Source: Lentzea fradiae (GTDB taxonomy: Bacteria; Actinomycetota; Actinomycetes; Mycobacteriales; Pseudonocardiaceae). Taken from it: 64,000 nt of DNA. The position numbers were made by a program, and so were the translations under genes. The notes under the pieces are model-generated. The model ran no database searches, was not told where the DNA came from, and was given only the letters and a program-made list of their open reading frames with translations. Below, piece after piece: positions 52,930-62,147 of this stretch. The first letter of the stretch is position 1, and each line of letters opens with the position of its first letter. The stretch spans positions 62,001 to 126,000 of the forward strand of contig NZ_FNCC01000009.1 of NCBI RefSeq assembly GCF_900100955.1. Direction: 5' to 3'.

Positions 52930-53518
52930 CGGGGCGGTGCGGCTCCTGCACGTGCGCCCGCACGCCCTGAGGGTCGAACAGCACGACCAGCTCCACCGCG
53001 CCGCCGTCCGCGCTGCCCAGCCAGTGTGGTGACGAGGTGTCGAACTCGGCGGCCTCCCCCGGCGGCAACGTCAGGTCGAGGTCGTCGAGCACGAGCCGCA
53101 ACCGTCCGTTGAGGACGTAGAGCCACTCGAACCCGTCGTGCGTCTTCGGTTCCGGTTCGAGCGGCTCCGGCGTCGCCGGGATGAGCATCTTGAACGCCTG
53201 CACCCCGCCTGGCCGCCGGGACAACGGCACGAACGTCATCCCGAACTTGCGGATCGGCCGCAGGTGGATGCGCGGGTCACCGGTGCGCGGTGCGCCGACG
53301 AGCTCGTCGAGCGGCACGTCGTAGATGCGGGCCAGCGGCAGCAGCAGCTCCAGCGTGGCGCGGCGCTGCCCGCTCTCCAGCCGCGACAGCGTGCTCTCCG
53401 AGATGCCGGTGGTCGTGGCGACGTCGGCGAGGGTGATGCCGCGGTGGCGCCGCAACGCGCGAAGCCTCGGTCCAACGGCGTCGAGCACCTCTTCGGTTTC
53501 ACGATCCACGCCGATCAT
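52916..53518 (-). CDS. XRE-family regulator with C-terminal cupin
   Basis: The 200-residue protein has an HTH_3 domain at about 15-72 (RLRALRRHRGITLADVATTT, ISESTLSRLESGQRRATLEL) and a cupin_2 domain at about 120-190 (KTHDGFEWLYVLNGRLRLVL, LPPGEAAEFDTSSPHWLG). This architecture usually senses a small ligand in the cupin barrel. A perfect palindrome covers its start codon and lies in the 59-bp gap to the divergent hydrolase, indicating autoregulation plus control of the hydrolase. Confidence 0.9.
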   Translation of the reverse strand: MIGVDRETEEVLDAVGPRLRALRRHRGITLADVATTTGISESTLSRLESGQRRATLELLLPLARIYDVPLDELVGAPRTGDPRIHLRPIRKFGMTFVPLSRRPGGVQAFKMLIPATPEPLEPEPKTHDGFEWLYVLNGRLRLVLDDLDLTLPPGEAAEFDTSSPHWLGSADGGAVELVVLFDPQGVRAHVQEPHRPVTPG

Positions 53519-53537
53519 CTTGCCGGAACGGCAAGAT
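53517..53537. promoter_or_regulatory. Perfect palindromic operator over the XRE start codon
   Basis: ATCTTGCCG (53517-53525), GAA, then CGGCAAGAT (53529-53537): 9-bp arms with a 3-bp centre. It overlaps the first codon of the XRE gene and lies 41 bp upstream of the hydrolase ATG. Confidence 0.7.
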
Positions 53538-53577
53538 CGCGTGCCAAGCGGCGGTCGCGACGGCGAACCTGGGCCCC

Positions 53578-54534
53578 ATGAAACGCCTCGTCCTCGCCTT
53601 GCTGCTCGCGATCACGGCCTGCGCCCCGTCCGAACCCGAAGCACCCGCCCACACCACCGTCACGCGCGACGACCCCGCGTTCCAGAACGGCTTCCGGCAC
53701 GAGTTCGCGGACGTCGACGGCGTCCGGATGCACTACGTGACCGGCGGCAGCGGCACGCCGGTCGTGCTGCTGCACGGCTGGCCGCAGACCTGGTACGGCT
53801 GGTGGCCGATCATGCCCGAACTGGCGGAGCACCACACCGTCTACGCCCTCGACCTGCCCGGCCTCGGCGACAGCACCGGCGCCGCGACGAGCTACGACAA
53901 GGCCACGCTCGCGCGGTACGTCCACGGGCTCACCGAGAAGCTCGGGCTCCGGCAGCCGTCCGTCGTCGGTCACGACCTCGGCGCGGCCGTCGCGTTCCAG
54001 TACGCGAGCCAGTTCCCCGCCGACACCGCCCGCCTCGGCTACCTCGACCTGCCGTTGCCGGGGCCCGCGATCGACGCCCGCACGTACCGGAGGCTCAGCT
54101 GGCACATCGCCTTCCACTCGCAGCCCGAGGTCCCGGAGACGCTCGTGGACGACGACGTGCGCGACTACCTGCGGCTGTTCTACCCGCAGGTCTCCTACGG
54201 CGGCACGGCGTTCGGAGGCACGTCGGCCGCGTCCCCGTTCACCGACGCCGAGATCGACGAGTACGCCCGGACCTACCGCACCTCGCTGAAGAACGGGTTC
54301 GAGCTGTACCGGGCACTCGACCAGGACGTGCGCGACACCGAGGCCGCCGCACCCGTGCAGGCTCCCACCCTGGTCATGGCGGCGGAGGGCCAGGCGGAGG
54401 CGATCCGCGGCACGGTCGCCCCGCGGGTGACGAACGTCGTGCGGGCGGTCGGCGTGCCGCGTGCCGGGCACTGGCTCGTCGAGGAGAACCCGGAGTTCGT
54501 CACCGCGGAGCTGCTGCGCTTCCTCAGCTCATGA
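53578..54534 (+). CDS. Lipoprotein alpha/beta hydrolase (epoxide hydrolase/dehalogenase-like)
   Basis: The 318-residue protein has a lipoprotein signal, MKRLVLALLLAITAC with lipobox Cys15. The hydrolase core shows HGWPQTWYGWW, nucleophile Asp133 in VGHDLGAAVAFQ and catalytic His in RAGHWLVEENPE near the C terminus. The Asp nucleophile and HGxP place it with epoxide hydrolases; the cell-surface location sets it apart from the hydrolase at 40645. It is probably controlled by the adjacent XRE-cupin regulator and ends with an 11-bp overlap with a convergent amidase. Confidence 0.87.
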   Translation: MKRLVLALLLAITACAPSEPEAPAHTTVTRDDPAFQNGFRHEFADVDGVRMHYVTGGSGTPVVLLHGWPQTWYGWWPIMPELAEHHTVYALDLPGLGDSTGAATSYDKATLARYVHGLTEKLGLRQPSVVGHDLGAAVAFQYASQFPADTARLGYLDLPLPGPAIDARTYRRLSWHIAFHSQPEVPETLVDDDVRDYLRLFYPQVSYGGTAFGGTSAASPFTDAEIDEYARTYRTSLKNGFELYRALDQDVRDTEAAAPVQAPTLVMAAEGQAEAIRGTVAPRVTNVVRAVGVPRAGHWLVEENPEFVTAELLRFLSS

Positions 54535-55996
54535 CCGGGAAGCGGTCCACCCACGGCAGCGCCTCCTCCAGCTGCGCCGCCAGCTTGATCAGCAGCGACT
54601 CGCCCGCGAGCGGCGCGACGAACTGGACGCCGAGCGGCAGGCCGGCCGCGGTCCAGTGCAGCGGCAGCGAGATCGCGGGACGGCCGGTGAGGTTCGCGAG
54701 CTGCGTGTACGGCACCCAGCCCAGGTTGTCCCTGATCATGTCGTCGACGATCTTCGTGTGCCGCAGGAACCGCGCGGTGCGGGTCCGCAGCAGCACGTCG
54801 GTCGCCCGCCGCAACGACTCCGGCAGCTCGAACTGGCCGACCCGAGGCGGCGGGGTCGCGAGCGTCGGCGTCAGCAGCAGGTCGTAGGACTCGAAGAAGA
54901 CGCTCAACCGGCGGGTGTGCTCGTGCCTGCGCTGCACGGCGTCCACGTAGTCGACGCTGCTCGTGGCGCGTCCCAGTGCCGCCATGAGCAGCGTGTCGCG
55001 TTCGAACGCGACGTCCGGCGCCCCGGTCAGACGCTTGGCGTCGGCGACCTTCCAGGCGAGGTTCACGAACCACGTCAGCAGGAAGTCCTTGGCGAGCGCG
55101 GCGTCGTCGAACGGCGCCCGCGGCAGCTCCTCGACATGGTGGCCGAGGTCGGTGAGCACGCGGACCGCCGTCTCGACGGCCTTGACCGCCTCGGGGTCGG
55201 GGTGCGGGTTGATCGCCGACGGCACCCGCACGCCGATCCGCAGCCGGCCGGGGTCCTGGCCGACGCACGACAGGAACGACCGCTCGGGCACGGCCACCGA
55301 GTACGGCCCTGACGGTTCGCCGCCGGAGATCACGTCAAACATCGCGGCCGTGTCGCGCACGGTCCGCGAGACGACGCCCTGCACCGCCGCGCCGTGCATC
55401 GGCTCGGCGGCCTCCGGCCCGGACGGGGTGAGCCCGCGTCCCGGCTTCAGCCCGACGAGCCCGCAGCACGCGGCCGGGATGCGGGTCGAGCCACCACCGT
55501 CGTTCGCCCCGGCGCACGGCACGATCCCGGCGGCCACCGCGGCCGCCGACCCGCCGGAGGACCCGCCGGGCGTGCGGTCGAGGTCCCACGGGTTGCGCGC
55601 GGGACCCCACGCGACGGACTCGCTGATGGCCTTGGCGCCGAACTCGGGCAGGTTGGTCTTGCCGAAGATCACCAGCCCGGCGTCCAGCCACCGCCTGACC
55701 ACGGTCGAGTGCTCGGCGACCGGGTGCCGGGCGAGCGAGCGCGAGCCGTTGGAGGTGGGCAGGCCCGCGTAGTCCTGGCCGAGGTCCTTGATCAGGAACG
55801 GCACCCCGGCGAAGGGGCCGGTGAGGTCGTCCGACGGCGCGGCCGGCACGTCGCGGACGATCGCGTTCAGCTTCGGGTTCACCTCGGCGGCGCGGTCGCG
55901 CGCCGTCTGGAGGAGTTCGGCCGCGGACACCTGCTTGTCCGCGACGAGCCGGGCCAGGCCGGTCGCGTCGTACTTCCGGTACTCGTCGAAATCCAC
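54524..55996 (-). CDS. Amidase signature family enzyme
   Basis: The 490-residue protein has the full Ser-cisSer-Lys triad: Lys70 (PFLIKDLGQ), Ser146 (TPGGSSGGSAAAVAAG) and nucleophile Ser170 (GANDGGGSTRIPA), with the 24-residue spacing of the family. Length matches soluble amidases. It is not GatA, since no gatB/C genes are near, and it lacks a signal peptide. Likely hydrolyses an aliphatic or aromatic amide. The ATG at 55996 follows GGTGGATT, a modest ribosome site. Confidence 0.9.
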   Translation of the reverse strand: MDFDEYRKYDATGLARLVADKQVSAAELLQTARDRAAEVNPKLNAIVRDVPAAPSDDLTGPFAGVPFLIKDLGQDYAGLPTSNGSRSLARHPVAEHSTVVRRWLDAGLVIFGKTNLPEFGAKAISESVAWGPARNPWDLDRTPGGSSGGSAAAVAAGIVPCAGANDGGGSTRIPAACCGLVGLKPGRGLTPSGPEAAEPMHGAAVQGVVSRTVRDTAAMFDVISGGEPSGPYSVAVPERSFLSCVGQDPGRLRIGVRVPSAINPHPDPEAVKAVETAVRVLTDLGHHVEELPRAPFDDAALAKDFLLTWFVNLAWKVADAKRLTGAPDVAFERDTLLMAALGRATSSVDYVDAVQRRHEHTRRLSVFFESYDLLLTPTLATPPPRVGQFELPESLRRATDVLLRTRTARFLRHTKIVDDMIRDNLGWVPYTQLANLTGRPAISLPLHWTAAGLPLGVQFVAPLAGESLLIKLAAQLEEALPWVDRFPVMS

Positions 55997-56079
55997 CCGA
56001 TCAAGGTAACTGCCGGGCGACCTCGAAAACGGTGTCGCTCACGACGGCGGGTCCTGATCGCCACGTCGGCAGCCGGGCG

Positions 56080-57036
56080 TCATCGGGTCTCGTGTGCGCG
56101 GTCGAGCACGGACGCCAGCGCTTCGCGTGCGGCGGCCACACCGGTGTCGAACGCCGCCCGCAGCACGGCCGGGCCCCGTTCAGTGCGGCCGATCTGCGCG
56201 CTTCCCAGCGGTGGCCGGATCTGCAGGCACGCCGGGTGCGACTGGAGCGCGGCCTCCTCCTCCACCCACGACTCCACGCGGCGCAGCCACGGCTCGGCCG
56301 CTCCCGGCGCGTACCGGGCGAACCAGCGCGTCAGCAGCAGCCGTTCGGCGCGGGCCGGGGGCATCGCCACCTCGTCGCTGCGCCGGGTGCGCAGGGCGAC
56401 GACGTGCGTGGCGCCCTGGGCGAGCGCGGTCCGCACCGGGACCATCTCCGTCAGTCCCGCGTCGACGTACGGGCGGCCGTCGATCACGACCGGTTCGCCC
56501 GCGAGCAGCGGCATCGCGGTCGAGGCGCGCAGCGCGGTCTGCACGCTCAGCGTGTCGTGGACGGTCTTGTGCAGGTCGGTGGACTCGCCGCTGAGGCCGT
56601 CCGTCGCCATCGGGTGGAACTCGACCGGGTTGTCCAGGATCTCCTGGAAGCCCATCGGCACGAGCTGCGTGTAGATGGTGTGGACGAGGTGCCGGGTGTC
56701 GACGACCGGGCGGCGGGTGAAGGCGCGGCGCGGGTTGATCGTCGTGCGCATGACCGCCGGGTCCCACCAGGCGTGCTTGCTCTGCTCGACACGCCCGCAC
56801 AGCAGCCAGGCCGCGTTCAGGGTGCCCGCCGAGCTGCCGTAGACGGCGTCGAACAGCGGCAGCAGGCCGCCCTGTTCGATCGGGACGGTCATGCCGCTCG
56901 AGTAGGCGCCGCGCGAGCTGCCGCCCTCGACGAGCAGCACGAGGCGGGCGCCGTCGTCGCGCCTGCCCGGCACGCTGCGCCGCCGCTGCCGTTCGCGCAG
57001 CAGGCCGAGTACCGCTCCAGGTCCGTCACCGGTCAC
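56080..57036 (-). CDS. Patatin-like phospholipase
   Basis: The GTG at 57036 is preferred (318 residues); the frame stays open further upstream without a good start. The patatin motifs are LLVEGGSSRGAYSSGM (oxyanion loop), GSSAG with nucleophile Ser69, and DAGLTEMVPV with the catalytic Asp. The Ser-Asp dyad hydrolyses lipids. No signal or membrane segment is seen. It resembles the cytoplasmic RssA/YjjU type rather than secreted ExoU-like enzymes. It is divergent from the ABC-F genes across a 229-bp gap. Confidence 0.82.
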   Translation of the reverse strand: MTGDGPGAVLGLLRERQRRRSVPGRRDDGARLVLLVEGGSSRGAYSSGMTVPIEQGGLLPLFDAVYGSSAGTLNAAWLLCGRVEQSKHAWWDPAVMRTTINPRRAFTRRPVVDTRHLVHTIYTQLVPMGFQEILDNPVEFHPMATDGLSGESTDLHKTVHDTLSVQTALRASTAMPLLAGEPVVIDGRPYVDAGLTEMVPVRTALAQGATHVVALRTRRSDEVAMPPARAERLLLTRWFARYAPGAAEPWLRRVESWVEEEAALQSHPACLQIRPPLGSAQIGRTERGPAVLRAAFDTGVAAAREALASVLDRAHETR

Positions 57037-57133
57037 GACATCGAGTGAATCATGGTCCGGAAAACCGGTGGCGGCGGCTGCTACGGTGGTGGGGAGATCA
57101 CCATTTCCGCCGAGGAGCTCGACGTGCTGACGG

Positions 57134-57169
57134 GTGAAGACGACAACGCAGGGTGAGCCCGCGTTGTGA
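57134..57169 (+). promoter_or_regulatory. Possible leader peptide and hairpin upstream of the ABC-F gene
   Basis: An 11-codon frame (GTG 57134, stop 57167-57169, MKTTTQGEPAL) spans a hairpin, ACAACGC (57143-57149) paired with GCGTTGT (57161-57167) plus inner GGG/CCC. Ribosome-stalling leaders of this kind control many antibiotic-resistance ABC-F genes. No strong ribosome site precedes the GTG, so this is tentative. Confidence 0.3.
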
Positions 57170-57265
57170 CAGGCCATCGACCGCGATGGCCGGTTTCGTC
57201 GTCCCCTCTTCCACTCGCGCGGAAGGCTGTGCCCCGCGCGCGGCACCTTGTCGAGGTCTCACCCC

Positions 57266-58876
57266 ATGTCAGACGCTTTCGTCGTCGTCTCCGGCCTGTC
57301 CTTCTCCTGGCCTGACGACACCCCTGTCTTCGACGGCCTGTCCGTCTCCTTCCCCGGCGGCCGCACGGGTCTCGTCGCACCGAACGGCGCCGGCAAGTCG
57401 ACGCTGCTCAAGCTCGTCGCGGGCGCGTTGACGCCGTCGGACGGCAGCGTGACCGTCGACGGCGTGCTCGGCTACCTGCCGCAGGACCTGCCGCTCACGG
57501 CCGGGCTGACCGTGGCCGAGGTGCTCGGCGTCGCGGACGTCCTGCGCGCCATCGAGGCCGTCGAGTCCGGTGACGCCGCCGAGGAGCACTTCACCACCAT
57601 CGGCAGCGACTGGGACCTGGAGGAACGCACCCGCGCCCAGCTCGACCGCCTCGGGCTCGGCGACCTCGCGTTCGACCGGGCGCTCGGCACGCTGAGCGGT
57701 GGCCAGGTGATCTCGCTCGGCCTCGCGGCGCAGCTGCTGAAGCAGCCGGACGTGCTGCTGCTCGACGAACCGACGAACAACCTCGACCTGGAGGCCCGGC
57801 ACCGGCTGCACGACGTGCTGGACGACTGGCGCGGCTGCCTGGTCGTCGTGAGCCACGACCGCGTGCTGCTCGACCGGATGGACCGGATCGCGGAGCTCGA
57901 CGGCGGCGAGGTCCGCTTCTTCGGCGGGAACTTCACCGAGTACGAGGAGGCGGTGGCGGCCGAGCGCGAGGTGGCGGAGAAGAACGTCCGCAGCGCCGAG
58001 CAGGAGGTCAAGCGCGAGAAGCGGGAGATGCAGCAGGCACGCGAGCGCGCCGCCCGCCGTGCGTCCAACGCGCAGCGGAACCTGGCCAGTGCGGGACTGC
58101 CGAAGATCTTCGCGGGCACCATGAAGCGCAACGCCGAGGTGTCCGCCGCGAAGGCCGACGGCACGCACGCGGCCCGGCTCGGCGCCGCCAAGTCACGGCT
58201 GGACCAGGCCGAACGCGCGCTGAAGGACGAGCAGCGGATCAACCTGGAGCTGCCGCGCACGGCTGTCCCGTCCGGCCGGACCCTGTTCCACGGCACCGGA
58301 ATCCGGGTGCGCGACCTGTTCGACGGCGTCGACCTCTCCATCCGCGGCCCGGAACGCATCGCGCTCGCCGCCCCGAACGGCGCGGGCAAGTCGACGCTGC
58401 TGCGGGTGGTCCACGGGTCCCTCACGCCGGACAGCGGCGAGGTGAAGCACGCCGACGGACGTGTCGCGTACCTGTCGCAGCGCCTCGACCTGCTCGACGA
58501 CGCGCGGACGGTGGCGGAGAACCTGGCCGCGGCCGCCCCGCAGCGGCCCCCGGCCGAGCGGATGAACCTGTTGGCGCGCTTCCTCTTCCGCGGCCAGCGG
58601 GCGCATCTGCCGGTGGGCGTGCTGTCCGGCGGCGAGCGGCTGCGCGCGACGCTCGCGTGCGTGCTGTTCGCCGAACCCGCGCCGCAGCTGTTGCTGCTCG
58701 ACGAGCCGACGAACAACCTCGACCTGGTGAGCGTCGGCCAGCTGGAGAGCGCGCTGAACGCCTATCAGGGAGCGTTCGTCGTCGTGAGCCACGACGAGCG
58801 GTTCCTGAACGAGGTGAGGATCGACCGCCGGCTGCGCCTCGACGGCGGCAAGCTGCTGGAGCTGGGCCGTGGCTGA
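57266..58876 (+). CDS. ABC-F family ATPase (first of tandem pair)
   Basis: The ATG at 57266 gives 536 residues. Two ATPase domains carry Walker A APNGAGKST twice (about 36-44 and 373-381), signatures TLSGGQ and VLSGGER, and Walker B LLLDEPTNNLDL twice. They are joined by a basic coiled linker (about 225-300: KREKREMQQARERAARRASN). There is no membrane domain. ABC-F proteins act on the ribosome, for translation repair or protection from antibiotics. The N-terminal start varies (an upstream ATG at 57248 is in frame). It overlaps the second ABC-F gene by 8 bp. Confidence 0.88.
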   Translation: MSDAFVVVSGLSFSWPDDTPVFDGLSVSFPGGRTGLVAPNGAGKSTLLKLVAGALTPSDGSVTVDGVLGYLPQDLPLTAGLTVAEVLGVADVLRAIEAVESGDAAEEHFTTIGSDWDLEERTRAQLDRLGLGDLAFDRALGTLSGGQVISLGLAAQLLKQPDVLLLDEPTNNLDLEARHRLHDVLDDWRGCLVVVSHDRVLLDRMDRIAELDGGEVRFFGGNFTEYEEAVAAEREVAEKNVRSAEQEVKREKREMQQARERAARRASNAQRNLASAGLPKIFAGTMKRNAEVSAAKADGTHAARLGAAKSRLDQAERALKDEQRINLELPRTAVPSGRTLFHGTGIRVRDLFDGVDLSIRGPERIALAAPNGAGKSTLLRVVHGSLTPDSGEVKHADGRVAYLSQRLDLLDDARTVAENLAAAAPQRPPAERMNLLARFLFRGQRAHLPVGVLSGGERLRATLACVLFAEPAPQLLLLDEPTNNLDLVSVGQLESALNAYQGAFVVVSHDERFLNEVRIDRRLRLDGGKLLELGRG

Positions 58877-60482
58877 GGCGGCGCTCGTCGCGCACGAGCT
58901 GGTGCGCGGTTTCGGCGGCAGGCGGGTGCTGGACGGGGTGTCGCTCACCGCGGCACCCGGCCGCCGCCTCGGCCTGATCGGCGAGAACGGCGCGGGCAAG
59001 TCGACGCTGCTGCGCCTCCTCGCGGGCACCGACCAGCCCGACGGCGGCACCGTCACGCGCCCGCCGGACCTCGGTTTCCTGCACCAGGAGATGACGTTCC
59101 CGGACGCGGCAACGGTCGGCGACGTCGTGGACGACGCGCTGGCGGAGGCACGCGCCGTCCTCGCCGACCTCGACCGCCTCGCGGGCGACCTGACCGACGA
59201 GGCCAGGCTGGCGGAGTACGCGGAACGGCTGGAGCTGGCCCAGCGGCTGGACGCCTGGGACGCCGGCCGCCGCGCCGGTCTGGTCCTCGACGGGCTCGGA
59301 CTCGGTGGCGTCACGCGGGACCGTGCGCTCGGCACGCTCTCCGGGGGCCAGCGCCGCCGCCTGGCGCTGGCCGCGCTCGTGGTGCGCAGGCCGTCGGCGC
59401 TGCTGCTCGACGAACCGACCAACCACCTCGACGACGACGCGGCGACGTTCCTGGAGGAGCAGCTGCGCGGCCAGCCCGGCGCCGTGGTGGTGGCGAGCCA
59501 CGACCGGGCGTTCCTCGACGCGGTGTGCACGGACCTGCTCGACCTCGACCCGGCCGTGGACGGCCCGGTGCGGTTCGGCGGCACGTACAGCGAGTACCTG
59601 CGGCAGAAACGCGCCGACCGGGCCAGGTGGGAGCGCCGGTACGCCGAGGAGCAGGAAGAGCTGGCCGGGCTGCGCGACTCGCTCGGCCTGCTCGAGGACC
59701 GCGTCACCCCGAAACGGGAGATGCGCGACAACAACAAGATGGCCTACGGAATGCGCGGCGACCGTGTCGAGGGCCAGATCTCCCGGCGCATCCGCAACGC
59801 CACCCGCCGCCTGGAGGAGCTGGACCGCCGCAGCGTGCCCGCTCCCCCGCGCCCGTTGAGCTTCACCCCGCCGGCGCTGACGTCACCGGCGGACGAGCTC
59901 GTGTCGCTGCGGCAGGTCCACGTGCCCGACCGGCTCACGCTCGACTCGTTCGACGTGCGCGACGGCGACCGGGTGCTCGTGACCGGCCTGAACGGTTCGG
60001 GCAAGTCGACGTTGCTGCTGGTGCTGGCCGGGCGGCTGGAGGTGCCCGGTGTGCGGCGGCAGCCCGGCCTGCGCGTCGGCCTGCTGGACCAGGACACGTC
60101 GTTCGCGAACCCGCGCCGGACCGCACGTGCCACCTACGGCCGCGCCCTCGGCGCCGACCGCGTCGCGGAGGTTCCGCTGGAGTCGCTGGGCCTGCTGCAC
60201 CGCTGGGACCTCGGCAAGCCGGTCGGCGCGCTGTCCGTCGGGCAACGCCGCCGCCTCGCGCTCGCGCTGCTGGTCGCGGACCCGCCGCAGTTGCTGCTGC
60301 TCGACGAGCCGACGAACCACCTGTCGCCGGCGTTGTGCGACGAGCTGGAGGACGCGCTGGGACCGGGCCCCGGCGCCGTCGTGCTGGCGAGCCACGACCG
60401 GTGGCTGCGCGGGCGGTGGACAGCCGCGGAGGTCGCGCTGTCGAAATCAGGAGGACAGGTTCGACGCACGGGTGACACCTGA
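58869..60482 (+). CDS. ABC-F family ATPase (second of tandem pair)
   Basis: The GTG at 58869 overlaps the first ABC-F gene by 8 bp and gives 537 residues. Walker A motifs are ENGAGKST and LNGSGKST, Walker B LLLDEPTNHLDD and LLLDEPTNHLSP. The first signature is TLSGGQRRRLALAAL; the second is ALSVGQRRRLALALL, with Val replacing one Gly. The linker (about 235-320: KREMRDNNKMAYGMRGDRV) differs from the first protein, so the pair is not a recent duplicate. The linker resembles the actinomycete macrolide/lincosamide resistance group, so antibiotic protection is plausible. Confidence 0.87.
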   Translation: MAEAALVAHELVRGFGGRRVLDGVSLTAAPGRRLGLIGENGAGKSTLLRLLAGTDQPDGGTVTRPPDLGFLHQEMTFPDAATVGDVVDDALAEARAVLADLDRLAGDLTDEARLAEYAERLELAQRLDAWDAGRRAGLVLDGLGLGGVTRDRALGTLSGGQRRRLALAALVVRRPSALLLDEPTNHLDDDAATFLEEQLRGQPGAVVVASHDRAFLDAVCTDLLDLDPAVDGPVRFGGTYSEYLRQKRADRARWERRYAEEQEELAGLRDSLGLLEDRVTPKREMRDNNKMAYGMRGDRVEGQISRRIRNATRRLEELDRRSVPAPPRPLSFTPPALTSPADELVSLRQVHVPDRLTLDSFDVRDGDRVLVTGLNGSGKSTLLLVLAGRLEVPGVRRQPGLRVGLLDQDTSFANPRRTARATYGRALGADRVAEVPLESLGLLHRWDLGKPVGALSVGQRRRLALALLVADPPQLLLLDEPTNHLSPALCDELEDALGPGPGAVVLASHDRWLRGRWTAAEVALSKSGGQVRRTGDT

Positions 60483-60499
60483 TCTCACGGAGGACTGAC

Positions 60500-61249
60500 A
60501 TGACCGGACAGCCGCCCATCGTCGACCTGGACACCTGGCAGAAGGCCCGCGACGAGCTCCTGGTCCGCGAGAAGGCCCACACCCGCGAGGGCGACGCGCT
60601 CGCCGCGGCCCGCCGCCGGTTGCCGATGGTGGAGTTCGACGGGACGGTCGAGGTCGTCGGGGCGGACGGCCCGGTGCCGTTCCTCGACCTGTTCCAGGGC
60701 CGCGACGAGCTCGTCGTCTACAAGCACATGTGGTGGGACGGCGCCCCGCACCAGGGCCAGTGCGAGGGCTGCACCCAGGTGCCGTGGCACTTCGACAACC
60801 CCGCCTACCTCAACGCGCGCGGCGTGTCCTGGGCCGTGCTGACCACCGGGCCGTGGGACGAGGTCGCGCCGTTCGTCGAGTTCATGGGCTACTCGTCGCC
60901 CTGGTACTCGGTGCGCGGCATCGACGGCCCCGCGGGCGGCGAGATGGGCTACGTGACGAGCTACCTGCGCGACGGTGACCGCACGTTCCTGACCTACTCG
61001 ACCACCGGCCGCGGCTGCGAACGTCTCAACGGGTCGCTCGCGTTGCTCGACAACACCGTGCGCGGCCGCGGCGAGCAGTGGGAGGACCACCCGGAGGGAT
61101 GGCCGCAGCGGCGGCCGCCGGGCTGGTTCTGGCGCACCGACGCCGACGGCAACCCCAGCTGGGGCGAGGACAGCCGTCCGGCGGCGCAGTGGACCCGGCC
61201 GGGGGCGACGCCCGTGACGACGCTGGGCCGGCACGGTCACTGCCACTGA
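60500..61249 (+). CDS. DUF899 family thioredoxin-like protein
   Basis: The 249-residue protein matches DUF899: WQKARDELLVREKAHTREGD at the N terminus, RRRLPMVEFDGTVEVVG, HMWWDGAPHQGQCEGCTQVP with a CxxC pair, and GRGCERLNGSLALLDNTV. The fold is thioredoxin/peroxiredoxin-like. Biochemical function is not established. It follows the ABC-F pair by 17 nt with GGAGGAC before the ATG, and could be the last gene of that operon. A 46-bp gap separates it from the convergent methyltransferase. Confidence 0.88.
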   Translation: MTGQPPIVDLDTWQKARDELLVREKAHTREGDALAAARRRLPMVEFDGTVEVVGADGPVPFLDLFQGRDELVVYKHMWWDGAPHQGQCEGCTQVPWHFDNPAYLNARGVSWAVLTTGPWDEVAPFVEFMGYSSPWYSVRGIDGPAGGEMGYVTSYLRDGDRTFLTYSTTGRGCERLNGSLALLDNTVRGRGEQWEDHPEGWPQRRPPGWFWRTDADGNPSWGEDSRPAAQWTRPGATPVTTLGRHGHCH

Positions 61250-61295
61250 CGCCTTGGGCACGCACGCGGGGCCTGTCGTGGACCTGCGTGCACTG

Positions 61296-62048
61296 TCAGG
61301 TGGTGGGTGCCGTGGCGGTCGCGAGGACGCGGCGTCGTTTGCCGAAGCGAGGCAGGACGAGCCGCGCCTCGCGCCGCAGCGACTCCAGTGCGGGATCACC
61401 GGAGGCGTCGGCGGCGAGCACCTCCTCCCACACCCGCTTCTCCAGGTCCAGCCACTGAGGCCGGTCCCGCACCACCGCGTCGGCGAAGCCCGCCTCCGGC
61501 AGCTGCCGGGCGAGGTCGAGGTCCCACATCAGCCGCGACGCGCTCTTGTCGCCGGGCACGCGCGGCTGCCAGCACGTGACGACCAGCCGCCCGCCCGGCA
61601 CGAGAACCCGCAGGCACTCCCGCAGCGCGGCGACCTTCGGGTCGGCGAACTGCAGCGAGTCGGCGACGAGCACCGCGTCCACCGAGGCGCCGGGCAGGCC
61701 CGTCGCGGTCAGCGTGCCCACCTCGAACCTCGCCTCCGGTGCCCGTTCACGGGCCTGCGCGATGGCGACGGCCGAGAAGTCGACACCGATGAGGCCGCAC
61801 CCGGTGCGGCGCGCGATCTCCAGGCCGTAGCCGCCGCGGCCGCACGCGAGGTCCAGCAGCACCTGCCCCGGCCGCAGGGCGAGCAGGCCGACGACCTCGT
61901 CCAGACCGTCTCCGCCGAGCATGCCGGTGGAGTCGACACCCTCGGGAAGCCGCAGGACGCGGCGCATCATCCGGTCGGCCGACGACGACGCTTCCCGGTC
62001 CGCGTACCAGCGGTCGAAGTGCTCCGCGCTCAACACAGGGCCGACCAT
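61296..62048 (-). CDS. SAM-dependent methyltransferase
   Basis: The 250-residue protein has the Methyltransf_25/11 core: VLLDLACGRGGYGLEIARRT (motif I, about 73-92), GVDFSAVAIAQARERAP, GASVDAVLVADSLQFADP and LRVLVPGGRLVVTCW. The N terminus (EHFDRWYADREASSSADRMM) is like sterol or polyketide-type small-molecule methyltransferases. It lies divergently from a cytochrome P450, which together hint at tailoring or steroid chemistry; that is weak inference. Confidence 0.85.
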   Translation of the reverse strand: MVGPVLSAEHFDRWYADREASSSADRMMRRVLRLPEGVDSTGMLGGDGLDEVVGLLALRPGQVLLDLACGRGGYGLEIARRTGCGLIGVDFSAVAIAQARERAPEARFEVGTLTATGLPGASVDAVLVADSLQFADPKVAALRECLRVLVPGGRLVVTCWQPRVPGDKSASRLMWDLDLARQLPEAGFADAVVRDRPQWLDLEKRVWEEVLAADASGDPALESLRREARLVLPRFGKRRRVLATATAPTT

Positions 62049-62147
62049 GCCAGGAACCGGCGCCGTTGTCCGGAAGTCCTGACTCTCCGCTGCGGACCGA
62101 ACGCCCTCCGCAGCCCTGAGATCCCCTGATCGACAACTGGACCAAAG

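Noticed and set aside
61258..61291. GCACGCA/TGCGTGC inverted repeat as a terminator between the DUF899 and methyltransferase genes
   Set aside because: Only 7 bp with a 20-nt loop; too weak compared with the other terminators in the window.
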